A stretch of 64,000 bases of DNA from Imbricaverruca yamaguchii (GCA_034440575.1 JAOTOL010001273.1:455371-519370); one strand, 5' to 3'; shown: positions 35,255-46,222, numbered from the stretch's first letter. Notes: generated by a model not told the origin, from the letters alone. Numbers and translations: made by a program.

Positions 35255-35290
35255 GTCAGACCAGACCAGACCAGAGCAGACCAGACCAGT
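35255..35290. repeat. (CCAGA)n pentanucleotide just before the second Ig exon
   Basis: GACCAGACCAGACCAGAGCAG followed by ACCAGACCAG, ending about 25 bases upstream of the 35315 acceptor, where a branch point would be expected. Confidence 0.85.
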
Positions 35291-35314
35291 CAGGTGCCGC
35301 CGGTGCTGTTTCAG

Positions 35315-35532
35315 GTACGACACGCGCCGCGCTGACGGTCGGACGACGCGCGTCGGCTCCCACTGGGCCGACCCAGCCGTCGACCGGTCTCGGGTGACGT
35401 TCCGCGCCGGCGGCGGCCGGCCGGCGCTGCTCATCAGAGGCGTCAGATTCGCCGACCAGCAGCTGTACCGCTGTCGGGTGGACTTCCTGCACGCGCCCAC
35501 CAGGAACTCGCGCGTCAATCTCACCGTCGTAG
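35315..35532 (+). CDS. Sidestep-like Ig protein, exon with second Ig cysteine
   Basis: Continues the Ig domain of 27879-28011. After one base that completes the split codon, the frame reads YDTRRADGRTTRVGSHWADP, then DRSRVTFRAGG, PALLIRGVRFADQQLYRCRV and DFLHAPTRNSRVNLTVV. The D-x-x-x-Y-x-C motif (FADQQLYRC) holds the second Ig cysteine, and RCRVDF..PTRN..VNLTV is the family's signature end. The acceptor is TGTTTCAG before 35315. The best donor is AG|GTCAGT, ending the exon at 35532 (phase 1). Codons are strongly G/C-ending, unlike the surrounding DNA. The 7.3 kb intron between the two exons is unusually full of tandem repeats. The next Ig exon was not found downstream. Confidence 0.85.
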
Positions 35533-36723
35533 GTCAGTCGGCGCTGGTGGGATCGCGGCCCGCGCGCCATTAATGGCCGAGCTGCTGCTCTTTGTGACGT
35601 CAGTACGGAGTGCCGGAATGCCTCCTGCACCATATGTATTTGTTGACATCTACACATATTAGCCCTTTGCGAATAAAAATTGATTTAATCTGCAGCTGTT
35701 GAAAATTATCACTGGCACAGCCAAAGCTACTATCCAATATGTAACCTCAATAACGAGCGCGATATATATGGAAATACTTATTGCCAACCGCAGTGGTCGG
35801 GTGACGCACTGTCACCAATCTTATTCGACCGATACCATACGCTGACGTAGATTTGGCGACCGAATAAACAGCGTCCCGTGAAATATGGCCTGTGTAAAGA
35901 ACAACCGTGACGAGCATCTTGTAGCTTATGTCAGGGCATCGGAAATGAAGAAACTGGGACTGACGACTTGGGAACTATATCAGGGTCCTTTAATGCTTTA
36001 ATGAGAGTCAATGAGAAATGAATGCCTCGCTAAAAGCGATCCTGATGGGAGGAACCCAATCTTTAACCAGACAAGAATGGACTTGAAGTTTGTCACCTGC
36101 GGTAATTGGCATCCACATTTTTGTCAAATAGTTTGAAACCGACTGGGGTATTTAAGTAGTACAAAAGGGATGTGTCTAGAAGAGGCACCTGTTAGATCAC
36201 GTGGGTCGCTCTGCTACGCCGGAAGACAGTTACTCCTTCGCAATGGACACACTATACCCATACAGTGGTATACCAAGATTGAAAATCTTCGCGATTTTCG
36301 GCACCCTATATATCGCAATAGCAGGTTGAGATCAAATTTATATAAAACATTTTGAAAGGTTCAAGCAGGTTTCGAGGTTGAACCCGAGGAAGACACAGAG
36401 GTCAGTTTCAAGCTAAGAGGTTCCAACAAAACGCAGCTAAGTGGCACAATCTATACTGGACATGCTTGGTTTTAATACCGAAGACTATATTTGGTCGAGG
36501 ACAAATGAGGTCGAGATTGCTATTTTGCTATGCAAGGTAGCAACCTCATGACAAACGCACTTAAATATGTTATGATTTGCATCACAAAGCTTTCAACGTG
36601 AAAGCTAGTACCCCAGTTTTGATGGTTTGCATTAGCTTTAGCTTGCATTAGCTTTTGCATTAGATTTTAAAATTGCAATGAGGAAAATAGCTAATGAAAA
36701 TATTTACTTAACTATACTATAAA
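35533..36723. other. Intron or intergenic sequence, nothing recognised
   Basis: No exon of the following Ig domain was recognised. The composition becomes AT-rich. Confidence 0.4.
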
Positions 36724-36757
36724 TGAAGACACACACGCACACACACACGCATATATG

Positions 36758-36834
<77 letters not shown>

Positions 36835-36890
36835 GTGCGTGTGTGTGTGTGTGTGCGTGTGCGTGTGCGTGTGTGTGTTCGTGTGAGTGT
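36724..36890. repeat. (CA)n-(TA)n-(TG)n fold-back microsatellite
   Basis: A CA-rich arm with CGCATATATGTATA, a TA core (about 36764-36826), then TATATGTGCG and a TG-rich arm. The two arms are imperfect inverted copies, so the tract is self-complementary as a whole. Confidence 0.9.
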
Positions 36891-37530
36891 TGTAGAAAAG
36901 GTCGTCCTCTTGTAGGCATGTGATGTAGACTAGTAGAACCGCGCGTCGCGACAACTCCGAAAGTTCAATGATGCTGCATTTGATGTATTGTGCAGTTGAA
37001 GGGAATTAAACGGTAATAAACGACAATTCGTACACTTCAAAAGGACGTTAGAATAATGATTTTATGACACCGCCGACAGTAAATGTTATACGTTCTAAAC
37101 TTATGGGCCGAAAGACAGATATTAAATTTACAGATGCGTCCGACCGCCACAGACTCGCGTGGCTTGACAGTCCAGAGCACTTTCCCAGCGGGGGTCTGGA
37201 ACACCACCCTAAATATCGGCACACTACTCAAGACGATTAGTCACTTCCTCATTGGCTTCTTAATAGTGACGTATTTTGAGCCCCGATTCCAATTGGCAGT
37301 CAAATGACGTTTCCCTTCCGCTGTAACCCGGCGATGCCACCTGGTGACGAACAGTCAGGTGACATTTCCCTGCCCCGTAGACGACCCGGTAGACGACCCG
37401 GCCATTGTTCGAGGTTTGGACTTTAGACTCACGTCGGGCCGCTGCCGCGGCGCGGGCTGTCGGCGAGCCACCGGCCGGCTCAAGTTCATGAGTTACATTT
37501 ACGGGACTGCGTGTCGGCGGGGGCATTCAT
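36891..37530. other. Unique sequence, nothing recognised
   Basis: A GC-rich stretch at 37300-37500 has open frames both ways but no domain. I looked for a further Ig exon here without success. Confidence 0.35.
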
Positions 37531-38070
37531 AATGTCCACAGTTCACAGTGTCCACAGCTCACAATGTCCACAAGTTCATAATGTCCACAGCTCATAGTGT
37601 CCACAGTTCACAATGTCCACATGTTCATAACTTCCACAGTTCACAATGTCCACAGTTCATAATGTCCACAGGTCATAATGTCCACAACTCGCATTGTCCA
37701 CAGATCACAATGTCCACAGTTCATAATGTCCACAGTTCATAATGTCCACAAGTTCATAACGTCCACAAGTTCATAATGTCCACGAGTTCATAATGTCCAC
37801 GAGTTCATACTGTCCACAGGTCATACTATCCACAGTTCATAATGTCCACAATCTCGAGTTCATAACTTCCACACGTTTATTATCTTCGCAGTTCATAATG
37901 TCCACGGATCATAGTGTCCACAGTTCATATTGTCCACAGTTCATAATATCCACAGCTCACAACTTCCACAGCTCACAATGTCCACAGTTCATAATATCCA
38001 CAGGTCACAATACCCACACGTTCATAATGTCCACAGTTCATAATGTCCACAGGTCACAATGTCCACACCG
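37531..38070 (+). repeat. 16-18 bp tandem array (TTCATAATGTCCACAG)
   Basis: About 30 units with variants of the middle word (AGTTCATAA, AGCTCACAA, CGAGTTCATAA). It ends in GTCCACACCG, after which a unique flank begins. The inverted counterpart lies at 51895-52425. Confidence 0.93.
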
Positions 38071-38200
38071 TCTCCGCGAAAATATGCTACGTGAAATAAT
38101 TTTCGACCTTATCGCATTTGGCGGTGCGGCAAACCGGCAGGTGTAGAAACCTCTGGTTCATCTCTTGTTAACAGATGGCAGGTCGATCAGTTCGCGCGAG
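38071..38200 (+). mobile_element. Flank shared with the inverted copy at 51770-51895
   Basis: From 'cgcgaaaatatgctacgtg' through 'ttttcgaccttatcg' to 'aacagatggcaggtcgat', this flank aligns by eye with the reverse complement of 51770-51895. The array plus flank therefore belong to one dispersed element. Similarity stops near 38195. Confidence 0.75.
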
Positions 38201-39330
38201 ATGCTGCAGGGCGATTAATTCATTCGTGATACGTTTCTCGGAGTCACAGTTGGACATTGGCCTGCGTTTCGTAGTCAAAATCGATGCATAATACGTAAAT
38301 ACAGCTAGTCCTGTGGCTAAATTGTTCAATGCAATCTGATATAGTCTTAACCCTCGCATTGATGACGTCCCAATCATCATTCGTATTGGTTGTTGTTTCT
38401 AGAAGCCAACCGGCTAACTTTTTGTTTCTGATCCGAATGACATGTAATTTGGTGGACGCAATCGTCGCATCGGCACTTCCTCACGCTAAAAATTGTAAGA
38501 TAATATACTTCATATACTTAAAGTTATTGTGATATTTTCATCGGGTGCCAGGCACAACCGACGATTTGCCACCTCCGGCCATGGGCCCGGCCGCCCGGCA
38601 GGGCCCGGGGTCTGGTTCGTAAAATGTTTACCAGCTCGCGCACGTTACATCATCCATCAAATCGCTACGGTTTGGACACCATTAGGCTGATAATTCAACA
38701 AAGATCGGTCATAAGCGCCAGGCGGTAGTGTTTCTCCCCTCCCCTTGTGCTCCTCTAGGCTTCCAGCTCGGTCCGAAGGACCACATGCCATCGTCCTGTC
38801 GCTGCTGCACGGTCGAACATTGGCTTGATTCGCAGCACACATTCCTTCGTTTCGTTCGAGGTCTGCCATCGGCTCTGAAGAGCAAGGTTGTCGAGTTTCA
38901 CAGCCAGCATTGGCTCATAGCCGGAGCCGCCGACCTCCGTCCGGCGCTACGAGGATATGGTGGTCTGCTTCGCGGCTCATCGGCTCGCATCCCTGTGGTC
39001 TTAAGGATTGTCATCTGTTTGGTAGTCCAAATATAATTTTCAGTGTTATCAATTGCACGTGTTCAATTGCCTTTGGCCTGGCTGTTCGTACTCGATGCCT
39101 TATTGGCATGCTTTTCCAAACATCAGCTACAAAAAAGGAGGGAGGTAGCCGCAAGAAGTCTGTACTCGAACGCGACATAAAGCACTGTCTGCGTGGTGAG
39201 GTGATGCGAGCACGATTGCCAATATAAGCGAAACATTGTCAAACTGGCGCATTTTCCAAAATGCTCGACGATGCAGTATTTAAATCGGCGATTGGCAAAG
39301 CAATTTATGCAAATTGCTGATTAATCCGCG
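38201..39330. other. Unique sequence, nothing recognised
   Basis: An open + frame at 38728-39036 and an opposing frame are present. Neither has a domain I can name. Confidence 0.35.
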
Positions 39331-39742
39331 CCGTACTGGGGGGAGGGGGTCGTTGACGATCCCCCTAAGGTTTTGCGCGGACTGTGAAAGAACGGCGCGC
39401 GGCAGCGCACCAAAATTTAGCATACCTTTTCCCACATCAATTTGGCATGTTGTGTCATATTTTTGAAGTCAGGTCATCTAGGGTCAACGAGTTAGTTAAG
39501 GTCAAATGAGGTCACCTCCAAAAAAGTGGAACCAATCGTCACGCTTTAACGGATGAAGATATTTGAATGAAACTTTCAGCGTTTGCTTATCTTTAGGGAT
39601 GCAACAAAACGCCATACCAGAGGAATTTGTCACTTTTCCCGTTTTTTATTTTATTACTTATTAGTTTTGTATATTTGCCCTTTAGAGTTAAAATCGGAGA
39701 GTATGGCAAAGTAAATATTTGTATTGGGAAAGTTGACTTCGA
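39331..39742 (+). mobile_element. Family A element, 3'-truncated copy
   Basis: Aligns with the first half of the copy at 5361, including GGTCGTTGACGA, the GGCGCGCGGCAG block and the AGGTCA-AATG-AGGTCA pair at 39499-39514. It stops at about 39742 without the right end. Confidence 0.7.
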
Positions 39743-39990
39743 GCGCACACAACCGCACAGTGTGCAAACCGCTTGATTTAGCAAGGACATGACCGACCCT
39801 CGCCCACTGTGGCATGATCTGTATCATCACAAAGACGTCGGCCAACCGCCGTCTCCGGCCCAGACAACCACCCTGAATTACAACTACATGCACACCAACC
39901 ACGCTACCATATTAGTGTGTCCAAAATCTACCCCGGCTATTTCGCTCCTGATCGGATTTGAGCGGAGTTCACCCAAAATTGGCAAGTCTA
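39743..39990. other. Unique sequence, nothing recognised
   Basis: Short spacer before the TAACC-type repeats. Confidence 0.3.
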
Positions 39991-39994
39991 CACT

Positions 39995-40252
39995 AACATA
40001 ACACTAGCCTAACCTAAACTAACCAAACCAAATCTTACCCAATCTAACCAAACCTAACCAAAACTAAACAAACCTAGTCAAACTGAATCAATCCTAAACG
40101 AAATGTAACCAAACTGAACCAAACCTAAGCGAAACCTAACCTAACCTAACCTGACCCAACCTATCCTAACCTAACATGACCAAGCATAACTTAACCTGAC
40201 AGCCTAACCCAACCTAACCTAACCTACCTAACAGGACTTGACCTGACCTAAG
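39995..40252. repeat. Degenerate (TAACC)n, interstitial telomere-like
   Basis: Mostly TAACC and AACC(A/T)AA words. The best run, at 40135-40150, is AACCTAACCTAACCTAAC, and the outside is diverged (CAAACCTAAC, GACCCAACC). The TTAGG/CCTAA motif is the usual arthropod telomere repeat. Confidence 0.75.
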
Positions 40253-40384
40253 CAAACCTCATTTAATCCGTGGCAGCAAGAGCAAGAGTGACTGATCGTA
40301 AAAGTATGCATAGCTTACATATAGACCGTGTAGAATACTTCCCTTCTCCGAGCAGTTGTGAACCGAGGTAGCGCGAAATTAACT

Positions 40385-40540
40385 AATCTGCATTAACCTA
40401 GCCTAACTTAACCAAACCCAACACAACGCAACACAACACAACACAGCAAAACCCAATCGAACCGAATATCACCAAATCTAATTTAACATAGCAGGACCTG
40501 GCCTGACCTAACCTAAGCTGACCTCAGCTGATGTGAGCTG
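40385..40540. repeat. Second, more decayed TAACC/CAACA block
   Basis: TAACCTAGCCTAACTTAACC, then CAACACAACGCAACACAACAC, then GACCTAACCTAAGCTGACC. It probably derives from the preceding block, with about 130 unique bases between. Confidence 0.6.
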
Positions 40541-40902
40541 TCCTGCCCTTTTCCAACTTCATTTCTATATTATTTTGTAGCACCTTTGTATTTCCCAGCG
40601 GACAACATAAGATGTATTCACCTATATAAAATCATTTATACGGTAGCTTAACTGGTGTGGTAGCACATGCGACTTGCATTATTTTGGACCGATGAAGTGG
40701 GTTCCAGCAAATATAACGATTCATCCATGCAATGAGCCGGTTGGGAAGACCGAAAATGATGTTCGGTAATGCTTCAAGACATTCTTGATTGTATGAAAAG
40801 CTGTTTCGTTGGTGAAAATCTAAACGTATCGTGTGAATCACAATCGTTTGGGTTTGCGTATATATCACTTTTTATCAAAAATGTGGCCTGACCGAGAAGT
40901 TC

Positions 40903-41614
40903 ATGGAGTGGGGAGAAGAGCCAGTTTTATGGGTCACGACACTTGTCACTCTTGTCGCGTTGGCTAACCCCTGGTATGCCGTAGATGCCCATAGTCAATG
41001 TGGAAAGTGTAGCCGGTGCATGGATCCAGCTAATGCACGCCACGGCGTGTCGTCACTTTTATCCGTTTTCCAGTACCAGACACAATCGGAAGAAAAGCGA
41101 TGAAAACTGCCGGCTATTATTTGGATGCACGTGCCACGTACGGCGAAAACGTTTGCACTTCCGAACTTGGAGATTGTCTCGGCTACACCACGGTGTCGGT
41201 TTGGTGTCGATCAGTCCATTTGTTTGCGAGCTACGCCGGTTGAAACGGAGCCGATTAAGCGCACGAAAATCGATGATATCCCGACTCTAAAATCCACGTT
41301 TCACACGTTAAAGCAATTGACGGCAGAGGACTTAGGCGGAACCCGTTCTCCAACCACATCGGCGACGCTCACATGCATCACATTTGCTCGATCGCACCGA
41401 AATTGTGCCTAAGGGGTTGCCATTGAAGTCCACGCGCGTCATGCGATCCGACCTCATCACCTGGCAGTCATCCGATTACGATACGCCCGGAGGCGGCGCG
41501 CGGGTGGTGCGAACCATGCACATAGTGCGTTCTCACGTTCCGAGAAAATCCAGTCATGTGAGCCACATTAAACTTGTGCTCTCACGGTTAGATCCTGCGG
41601 TCAGCACGATCTAG
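40903..41614 (+). pseudogene. Possible broken coding sequence, unrecognised
   Basis: Successive + frames 40903-41103, 41125-41412 and 41384-41614 have balanced composition and overlap in a way that suggests frameshifts. The last two read through RTKIDDIPTLKSTFHTLKQL and, in another frame, RSDLITWQSSDYDTPGGGAR. A CxxCxxC-like stretch (QCGKCSRC) occurs in the first. I do not recognise a family. An old transposon or viral remnant, or a host pseudogene, are equally possible. Confidence 0.25.
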
Positions 41615-41699
41615 CGCGGTCATGTGTATCAGATCCTAGGCATCTAGTGCGGAAACTAGAGGGTAAAAGTGAAAGTGTCATGAAATTTTCTTGCAACCA

Positions 41700-42000
41700 G
41701 GGGCGGTCCGAGGCACCGAAAAGTGGTGAGGAAGTCACCACTGCATCCCCCCCCCCCCCACCACCAAAAAAATCGTTGGATTTCGGTATCTATATTTTTC
41801 GGTTTACAAAATTCGGAAATTTTGTACCACCCACCACCCGGTCGCCTCCCCCACAAAAATCACCGGATTTTAGGACCACTCGAGACATTTCGGTTGTGCA
41901 TATGACCACTCAGGGGCGGTATGAGTACCGAAATAGGGTGAGGTAGAGTAACCACTTCACCCCCACCCCCCAAAAAAAACAACAAAAAAAAAACATTGGA
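41700..42000. repeat. About 210-bp imperfect tandem pair (GGGGCGGT... CACCCCC)
   Basis: CAGGGGCGGTCCGAGGCACCG (41698) and CAGGGGCGGTATGAGTACCG (41911) each start a similar series: GTGAGG, GAAGTCACCACT or AGTAACCACTTC, a C-run, an A-rich stretch, then TTGGATTTCGG. CAGGGGCGG is typical of hAT-type ends, but no transposase is present. Confidence 0.55.
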
Positions 42001-42058
42001 TTTCGGCACCCCTGTTTTTTTCCTAATTTTCACGGGACTCACCTGGGCTTTCCGAAGC

Positions 42059-42105
42059 AGTTTTCCGAGTTTTCCGAGTTTTCCGAGTTTTCCGAAGTTT
42101 TCCGA
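42059..42105. repeat. (TTTTCCGAG)n short array
   Basis: About five units of TTTTCCGAG or TTTTCCGAAG. Confidence 0.85.
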
Positions 42106-42210
42106 ACTGTCCCTAGTTGTTTCTTGGCGGCAAATAATATGTCCTGATATGACGGAGAAGAAAATGAAGTTTGAAGGACTTTATCAGTAGAATTTGTCAT
42201 GATTATTGAT

Positions 42211-42380
42211 GGGGGACGATTAGTCTATGGGTAAGTTGCTCGTCTCACAATCGAAAGGTTGGGGGTTCAAGTCTCACCTGTCTCTACTCTTCGCCCGCGA
42301 CCAATCGGCGTGTGAGAGTGGTGACGCTACATGACTCAGCGGTCGATGTGTCGTTAAACCAATAACCAACCAACCAACCA
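42211..42380 (+). mobile_element. tRNA-derived SINE
   Basis: The head resembles a tRNA: an A-box-like TAGTCTATGGG at 42221-42231, an anticodon-like region TCTCACAATC, and a B-box GGTTCAAGTCT at 42264-42274. A unique body follows, then TCGATGTGTCGTTAAACCA and a tail of ACCA repeats (42356-42380). Imperfect target duplications CATGATTATTGATGG (42198) and CATGATTGATGATGG (42379) flank it. The acceptor stem pairs poorly, so this is not a functional tRNA gene. Confidence 0.75.
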
Positions 42381-42546
42381 TGATTGATGATGGTCTTAAT
42401 TTCAAGGCTGTTCTAAGAAGGCCACCAAATGCATGGCGAAAATGATGGGTGCAAAATGCACCCGAATGGATACACATGAAATTTGAACTTTATTTGGTAC
42501 CATGAATTGACAAGATAGGTGAAGCCACTAACCATTTCTGTAGTAT

Positions 42547-42600
42547 TCCCCTAGCTATGAAAAAAATTGTTGACAACATTTTTTTTTCATAGCTAGGGGA
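42547..42600. repeat. 20-bp perfect inverted repeat, 14-base loop
   Basis: TCCCCTAGCTATGAAAAAAA (42547-42566) and its exact reverse complement (42581-42600). The loop itself can pair TTGT with ACAA. Confidence 0.92.
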
Positions 42601-42834
42601 CCAAACTTGAACTTAGTATTGCAAATGCGCTCTGACATAGACACAGTAAAGCTTCCTGATGATTTCTTAACTTTTGTACGATTCATTCCTATTTATTTCC
42701 TCAACCATTCTCAGTGTCTCAATATTGGTCCCAGTACTGATCCCTGGGGGACTCCACTTGAACATCTTGCCATGATGACTGTACCATTTAGCATCAGGGG
42801 AGGTCTGTTACGAGGCGACCAAAATTATGGGGAA

Positions 42835-43140
42835 ATGACACCGCCATGCGAGCGATTTCAACCTAAGTGGGTGTATAGGGTAGTCATGGGTGCTGAACCA
42901 ATCTGTGCAAGTTTTAGTTTCGTACTGGCAGCGATCTCGGATATATGGCTTGATAAACTTTTCATAGGCCACGTTTTAGGTAAACATTTAAGAGCGATTA
43001 TCTCCGGTACTTTAAAGCTTAGCATAGACACATAGCATATTTTTATAATCGCAGACCTCTTCTTTTTGTTTCTGGGTCAGTTTTCAATTTTGAACAAATA
43101 AAAAAAATTGATCAATTGAACTCAGGTCAAGTGACCACCC
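42835..43140 (+). repeat. Family C dispersed repeat, copy 1
   Basis: About 300 bases that align by eye with the reverse complement of 48235-48560. Shared blocks include 'gacaccgccatgcgagcgat', 'aaagttttag', 'actggcagcga' and 'gcgattatctc'. It ends with CTCAGGTCAAGTGACCA (from 43122). Confidence 0.75.
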
Positions 43141-43142
43141 AT

Positions 43143-43298
43143 GACCATAGGCGTAGGAACGTCTCAAAAAGTGGGTGGGCCAGGGTCAACAGCAGGGGCG
43201 CACCCAGGAATTTCGCAAAACATCGTGGTTGAGCACTTTTGGATAGGAAATCCGATAATTTTGGGGGTGGGGGCAGACCCCTGGGCGCGCCTATGGCT
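43143..43298 (+). mobile_element. Small MITE-like element (CCATAGGCG termini)
   Basis: Starts CCATAGGCGTAGGAACG and ends GGGCGCGCCTATGG, giving inverted CCATAGGCG ends. CAGGGGCGCACCCAGGAATT lies inside. About 155 bases, non-coding, and it directly follows family C. Confidence 0.5.
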
Positions 43299-43965
43299 AC
43301 AGCAACATGTGGTCCTAAAAATAACGATCATCACATCGTAAGTACTTTCAGATTTACACTTCTCGCTGTGCTTGGAACTCTTTTAACGACCGATTAATTC
43401 GTGTGTAATAATAGGTTTATCTTCCTGGTGCGGGTGAAGCCATTTAATATTACTGTTCAAACAAAATTTATTCAACTTCCGTTATATGCATAGGTATGTG
43501 TGGTGGAGGTGGGGCAAGCTCATTACAGCCTCACTGATGGGTATGTGCTGTGCCCCGGTTTCCATGATTTAGTACAAGAGGTCTTTAAGATGCCCCCCGT
43601 TGTACCGCTGTACATGATCACCGATGTTGGTGAGGACAAAGAACAATCAAGAACATAGGCGCACCGGAGGGGACACAGGAGGCCCTGTGACCTGACAAGG
43701 CACATCACGAGCATGGCAACTGACCCGAGTGTATCTCTAGCTGGGTAGCTACCGAGTGACATTGACAGCATGTTAAACTTTTAACTCAAATTATGTCGTT
43801 CAACGGAAATGGTTCCGTCACATAGTGGTCTCACGGTATATGCAACAATCTCTGTTTAGCAAAGACTGATCACAGAATCTATTCAATGAAGACATTTGGA
43901 CTGAATGCGCTAGAACACCAATTTGCAACGGATATTACTATCAAGGCTTCTCATCGTTCAGTGGT
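43299..43965. other. Unique sequence, nothing recognised
   Basis: No domain or repeat recognised. Confidence 0.35.
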
Positions 43966-44270
43966 GTGTGCGATAATCACGCTGAGCGCCAAAAAGACTG
44001 GCCGAGCTGTCCAAATCACGTTGGGTCTCAAAAGGTCGGGTCGGTATCCTTGATAATCGCACTGTGGTCCACAAAAGGTCGGACCGGGGCCCCTGCAAAT
44101 CACGCTGGGAGCACAACAAAAGTCGTGCCGTGGTCCTTGAAAATCACCATGGGAGTTGGAAGGAGACGGGATGGGCCCTTCAAAATCACACTGGGGGCCT
44201 CAAAAGGTCTCGCCTGGGGCCCGAAAACCACACCGGGGGCGAAAAAGTCATATTGTTCTGGTTTTTCTGA
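43966..44270 (-). repeat. Degenerate minisatellite (AATCACGCTGGG..CAAAAGGTCG)
   Basis: Roughly 45-50 base units, each with 'aatcac-ctgggg-c-caaaaggtc-g-c-ggggcc'. Inverted, it resembles 29.9-30.5 kb. Confidence 0.6.
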
Positions 44271-45341
44271 CTATAGGGGTACCAATCAAATTGTCCTGCT
44301 CGAACAACTTCGATTTACGCTCTCAGCACGAACTGACGTGTGCATTGCGATGCCTGTTGCCGATAGTAGCACGAAATAATTGGTGATCTCGCACCAGCCC
44401 CAGCATCACTTGAAGTTCACCTTCCCTCGAAGCATTTTCATTGTCCACATGGAAGTAGATTAAGACAGTTCTTTTTGTCTAACGCGATACGGAGATGAGT
44501 CACGTTTTTGTTTTCACCGCAAATATAAACTAAATCCGTTCCCATTGCTAAAATCCTTCTTCGGGGGGGGCAGGATTTACGCCCGCGCTGAATTTGAACT
44601 TACTGACGTAGGAAAAACGTTTTCATGGGACGACAAATGCGACGCTGCGCTGTTTCAGGTAGAAATTTGCAGTATCGCGGCCCATGCAAACTGAGTAACT
44701 GATTGTATTAATTGGCTAACATGTTCTCCTAGTTCCTAGCATGGGAGCAGTATGACTTCAAGGTTAAAAAGCCATACATTTGACATATAGTTCAATACCT
44801 TGCATTATACATGTGTATCGACATTAAACCAGTAAACCACGTCAGTCCAGACCATCCGCTGGTGCCAGTTCTCAGCAGCCAATCCCAAGCCTGCGTGGGA
44901 AGACCACGAATCAACTACCCCTCCCCTCCCCAACGACCGCAAGATATAGTTCCTCACCCGCGCCGTATCCAGTGGCATGTGCAAGTTGCCAGTGGCGTCT
45001 TCAGCTTGATCTCCAAGGACACCTCCACATGACAGTGACAAGGAAAAGATGATGCGCCAACAGCGCAGCAGCATACAGATCTGAAGATACTGTACACGTT
45101 GACAAAGTGAGGTATAGTTCAACAACTGTGTCCGCCACTGCAGTCATCCGATTCCCAGCCTGCGTTGGCCAGGCGCTCGACGTCGCGGCCCGGCTCGGCG
45201 AGAGGTGACGTCGCGAAACACGAGTCTCTGGGACGGCTGCCGGGCGTTGGATGGTAAAACGCCTGCGAATCCTGCAAATCCTGAATTTAACGTCGGCAAA
45301 CACGAGGCACCAGAACATCTGACTGCGCAGCGTATACCTAA
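44271..45341. other. Unique sequence, nothing recognised
   Basis: No recognised coding or repeat structure. Confidence 0.35.
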
Positions 45342-45444
<103 letters not shown>

Positions 45445-45499
45445 ATCTCTATATCCATATAATATCCATACATTCCTCTCCCCCGTTCTCCCTCACTCT

Positions 45500-46005
45500 T
45501 TTCACCTCTTCAACCCTCTAGATCTCATGATTTCTCTTGATCTCTTGATCTCTAGATATCTTGATCTCTCTGCACAGCACTTGATCTCTGCATCTCTCTT
45601 GATCTCTCTGCATCTGTCTTGATCTTTCTGCATATCTCTTGATCTCTCTTCATCAATATTGATATATCTGCATTTTTCTGCATCTATCTTGATCTCTTGA
45701 TATCTGTTTCGCTTGATCTCTGCATATCTTGATATCTGTGTCGCTTGATCTCTGCATCTCTTGATTTCTGTATCTTTTTATCTATGTATTTCTTGATCTT
45801 TGTAACTCTTGATCTCTGTATCTCTTTATCTCTGTATCTCTTGATGTCTGTATCTATTGACCTCTGTATCTTTTGATCTCTGTATCTCTTGAACTCCGTA
45901 TCTCTTGATCTCTACATCTCGATTTTTGTGTCTCTTGATCTCTGTATCTCTTGTTCTCTGTATCTCTTGATCTCTTGATCTATGCATCTCTTGATCTCTT
46001 AGCGT
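45500..46005. repeat. Degenerate TCTCTTGATCTCTGTA array
   Basis: About 500 bases of 14-17 base units built from TCTTGATCTCTGTATC, strongly pyrimidine-rich, with gradual divergence at both ends. Confidence 0.85.
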
Positions 46006-46222
46006 GAATAGTTTTTAGTGGTAGCATTAATATGCCAACATTTTTTCATTTCACATGCAAAGTTAAAAATAAACATTGGCAACATACCACCGTATGCACC
46101 TATATGCATACTAACAATAATACCGACATTAGATCAAACGAATCCTCGAATAACAAAATTACGTATCTACAAGCCAATGCAAACATCATCACGCGTTTTT
46201 GTATTGGCATCCCTACATTCGC

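Noticed and set aside
37300..37530. A further Ig exon of the Sidestep-like gene
   Set aside because: GC-rich and open, but no cysteine/tryptophan spacing or splice sites consistent with an Ig domain.
42211..42285. A functional tRNA gene
   Set aside because: The acceptor stem pairs poorly and the sequence continues into a SINE body and tail.
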